Shown piece after piece: positions 43,084 through 43,327 of a stretch of DNA of 43,327 nt. The stretch comes from Funneliformis mosseae (Eukaryota; Glomeromycota; Glomeromycetes; Glomerales; Glomeraceae): NCBI GenBank assembly GCA_910592005.1, contig CAJVPP010000160.1:1-43327 (forward strand). The letters are read 5' to 3'. A program made the translations under genes and the position numbers. The notes beneath the pieces are model-generated. The model did no database searches. It was not told the DNA's origin and saw only the letters and a program-made list of their open reading frames with translations. Position 1 is the stretch's first letter. Every line of letters starts with the position of its first letter.

Positions 43084-43327
43084 AATAAAAGATAGATTTT
43101 ATTAGATAAATATAGTTAGAATAGGTAAAGTATTAAATTATATAATTATAATTATACAATTAGTTAGGTAAATAATGATATAATTAGTCAAATACTTGTA
43201 ATTAGCCATATTTAGAATACAATAAGATAGAATATAAAAGTAACCAGAAAATAAAAATTGAAAACAAAAACAAAACGGAAATAAAAAAGAAAAACAGAAA
43301 TAAAAAATAGAAATATAGGCAAAAATA

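Noticed and set aside
1..43327. CRISPR arrays, operons or ribosome-binding sites
   Set aside because: No spaced direct repeats of the right kind are present, and introns throughout show the DNA is eukaryotic.

Overview
The window looks like nuclear DNA of an AT-rich filamentous fungus, most probably an arbuscular mycorrhizal fungus of the Rhizophagus type. This is inferred from several features: very AT-rich spacers with long A/T homopolymers, genes split by many short (about 50-200 nt) GT-AG introns, a Crinkler-like relic, expanded F-box and zinc-motif/PARP-like genes, and a badly decayed APE-type LINE. All gene models below were spliced by eye. Exon phases were checked for consistency, but no alignment or database search was possible.

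Gene-rich part, about 1-31.5 kb. The left edge holds the 5' end of an unidentified minus-strand gene and a broken Crinkler-like nuclease-domain gene. A plus-strand run of four housekeeping genes follows: a class I glutamine amidotransferase, an isoaspartyl peptidase/L-asparaginase, D-3-phosphoglycerate dehydrogenase, and the RNA polymerase III subunit RPC34/RPC6. On the minus strand comes a casein kinase 2 regulatory subunit with an unusually long tail, then NCA2 (plus), an FYRN/FYRC-domain protein (minus), a probable Mediator subunit Med11 (minus), an F-box/LRR protein (plus), a second Pol III subunit RPC31/RPC7 (plus), and an orphan seven-helix membrane protein (minus). From 27.9 to 31.5 kb lies a small cluster of related genes built on a repeated Cys-rich motif. 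Two are tandem paralogs that add a PARP-like ADP-ribosyltransferase fold, one has only the Cys motifs, and a small unidentified gene may lie between them on the minus strand.

Repeat-rich part, about 31.5-43.3 kb. A roughly 7.7 kb LINE lies on the minus strand (ORF1, APE endonuclease, reverse transcriptase, RNase H). It is riddled with stops, and its catalytic YxDD box has become YMND. A 172 bp pogo-like MITE is nested inside its RNase H region. Beyond it is about 2.3 kb of extremely AT-rich DNA with no genes, and then a 151 bp foldback element.

How the genes relate. RPC34 and RPC31 belong to the same Pol III subcomplex, and CK2 is a known Pol III regulator in yeast. Amidotransferase, asparaginase and PGDH are all amino-acid/nitrogen metabolism genes lying side by side. 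The most unusual material is the Cys-motif/PARP-like cluster and the set of small inverted-repeat elements in introns, flanks and the LINE.
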